Below, piece by piece: positions 6,379-6,866 of a stretch of DNA of 6,866 nucleotides. The DNA lies in contig JALQTL010000018.1 in assembly GCA_023260935.1 (NCBI GenBank), forward strand, positions 1 to 6,866, read 5' to 3'. The notes under the pieces are model-generated. The model saw nothing but the letters and a program-made list of their open reading frames with translations. It did no database searches and was not told the origin of the DNA. Positions within the stretch are counted from its first letter, which is position 1, and each line of letters opens with the position of its first letter. The DNA is from Paracoccaceae bacterium (GTDB lineage: Bacteria; Pseudomonadota; Alphaproteobacteria; Rhodobacterales; Rhodobacteraceae). Position numbers and translations under genes: made by a program.

Positions 6379-6866
6379 CGCTGCTGTCGGTAAAGAACCT
6401 GCGCGTGACCTTCGATACCGAAACCGGGCCGGTAGAGGCCGTGCGCGGCGTGTCCTTCAGCCTTGGGCGCGAACGGCTGGGCATCGTGGGCGAAAGCGGC
6501 TCGGGCAAGACGATGACCGGGCGGTCGGTGCTGCGGCTGATCCGCCCGCCGGGGCGGATCGAGGCCGACGAGATGCGCTTTGACGGGCAAGACCTGACCC
6601 GCCTCACGGAACGCGAGATGCGCGCCCTGCGTGGCCCGCGCATCGCCATGGTGATGCAAGACCCGAAATACAGCCTCAACCCGGTGATGCGGGTGGGCGA
6701 GCAGTTGATGGAGGGGCTGCGCAAGCGTGACCGGTTGGGCCGCACGCAGGCCCGCGCCAAGGCCATCGCGGCGCTGGAGGCGGTGCAGATCCGCGACCCG
6801 GAACGGGTGATGGAGGCTTACCCGCACGAATTGTCGGGCGGGATGGGCCAGCGGGTGATGATCGCC
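6375..6866 (+). CDS. ABC transporter ATP-binding protein (DppD/OppD-like), partial
   Basis: Cytoplasmic ATPase subunit that powers the importer; only the first 164 residues are in the window and the frame is still open at its edge. The start at 6375 overlaps the previous stop in ATGA and follows GAGGAG (6360-6365) by nine bases. Motifs in order: an A-loop region LLSVKNLRVTFDTETG (3-18), Walker A GESGSGKT (39-46), the Q-loop glutamine in VMQDPKYSLNP (Q95), and the signature PHELSGGMGQRVMIA (150-164). Walker B and the H-loop would lie beyond the edge. In this family the signature is often LSGGMRQR; the Gly at the Arg position (158) is a variant, not a loss of a key residue. A second ATPase (DppF/OppF-like) is expected downstream but cannot be seen. 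Confidence 0.93.
   Translation, partial: MTLLSVKNLRVTFDTETGPVEAVRGVSFSLGRERLGIVGESGSGKTMTGRSVLRLIRPPGRIEADEMRFDGQDLTRLTEREMRALRGPRIAMVMQDPKYSLNPVMRVGEQLMEGLRKRDRLGRTQARAKAIAALEAVQIRDPERVMEAYPHELSGGMGQRVMIA

Overview
The window reads as a piece of a high-GC alphaproteobacterial chromosome. The protein sequences and the dense, overlapping gene packing suggest a Rhodobacterales-type organism; this is inferred from sequence character, since no search was run. Most of the window looks like ordinary metabolic and transport DNA. The clear exception is the left end.

Left part (about 1-2004, minus strand): a branched-chain 2-oxo acid dehydrogenase E1 locus. The E1-alpha gene (736-2004) is intact and overlaps the E1-beta gene by 4 bases (ATGA). 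E1-beta matches its family for about 216 codons, then breaks off near position 90. From there it runs into about 90 bases of foreign-looking, much less GC-rich DNA that reaches the window edge. The C-terminal third of E1-beta, and the E2 and E3 genes normally found next, are absent from the window.

Middle (2005-2759): a 134-bp divergent intergenic region holds a near-perfect 18-bp palindrome. It is followed by an Lrp/AsnC-family regulator (2139-2600, plus strand), whose position opposite the bkd genes matches BkdR-type regulators. A further 159 bp without genes contains a consensus -35 hexamer ahead of the transport operon.

Right part (2760-6866, plus strand): a dipeptide/oligopeptide-type ABC importer operon. 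It has a periplasmic binding protein, a strong intercistronic hairpin, two permeases and the start of a first ATPase that runs off the window. The permease and ATPase genes are joined by ATGA overlaps. In both junctions the AGG codon of a C-terminal Asp-Pro-Arg supplies the ribosome-binding site of the next gene.

A plausible joint role is peptide import feeding branched-chain amino acid breakdown, with the Lrp-type regulator sensing amino acids; this link rests only on adjacency. I saw no tRNA, rRNA, CRISPR array or recognisable transposase. Nothing here amounts to a new system. The items most worth a second look are the broken E1-beta gene with its foreign junction and the palindromic operator candidate.
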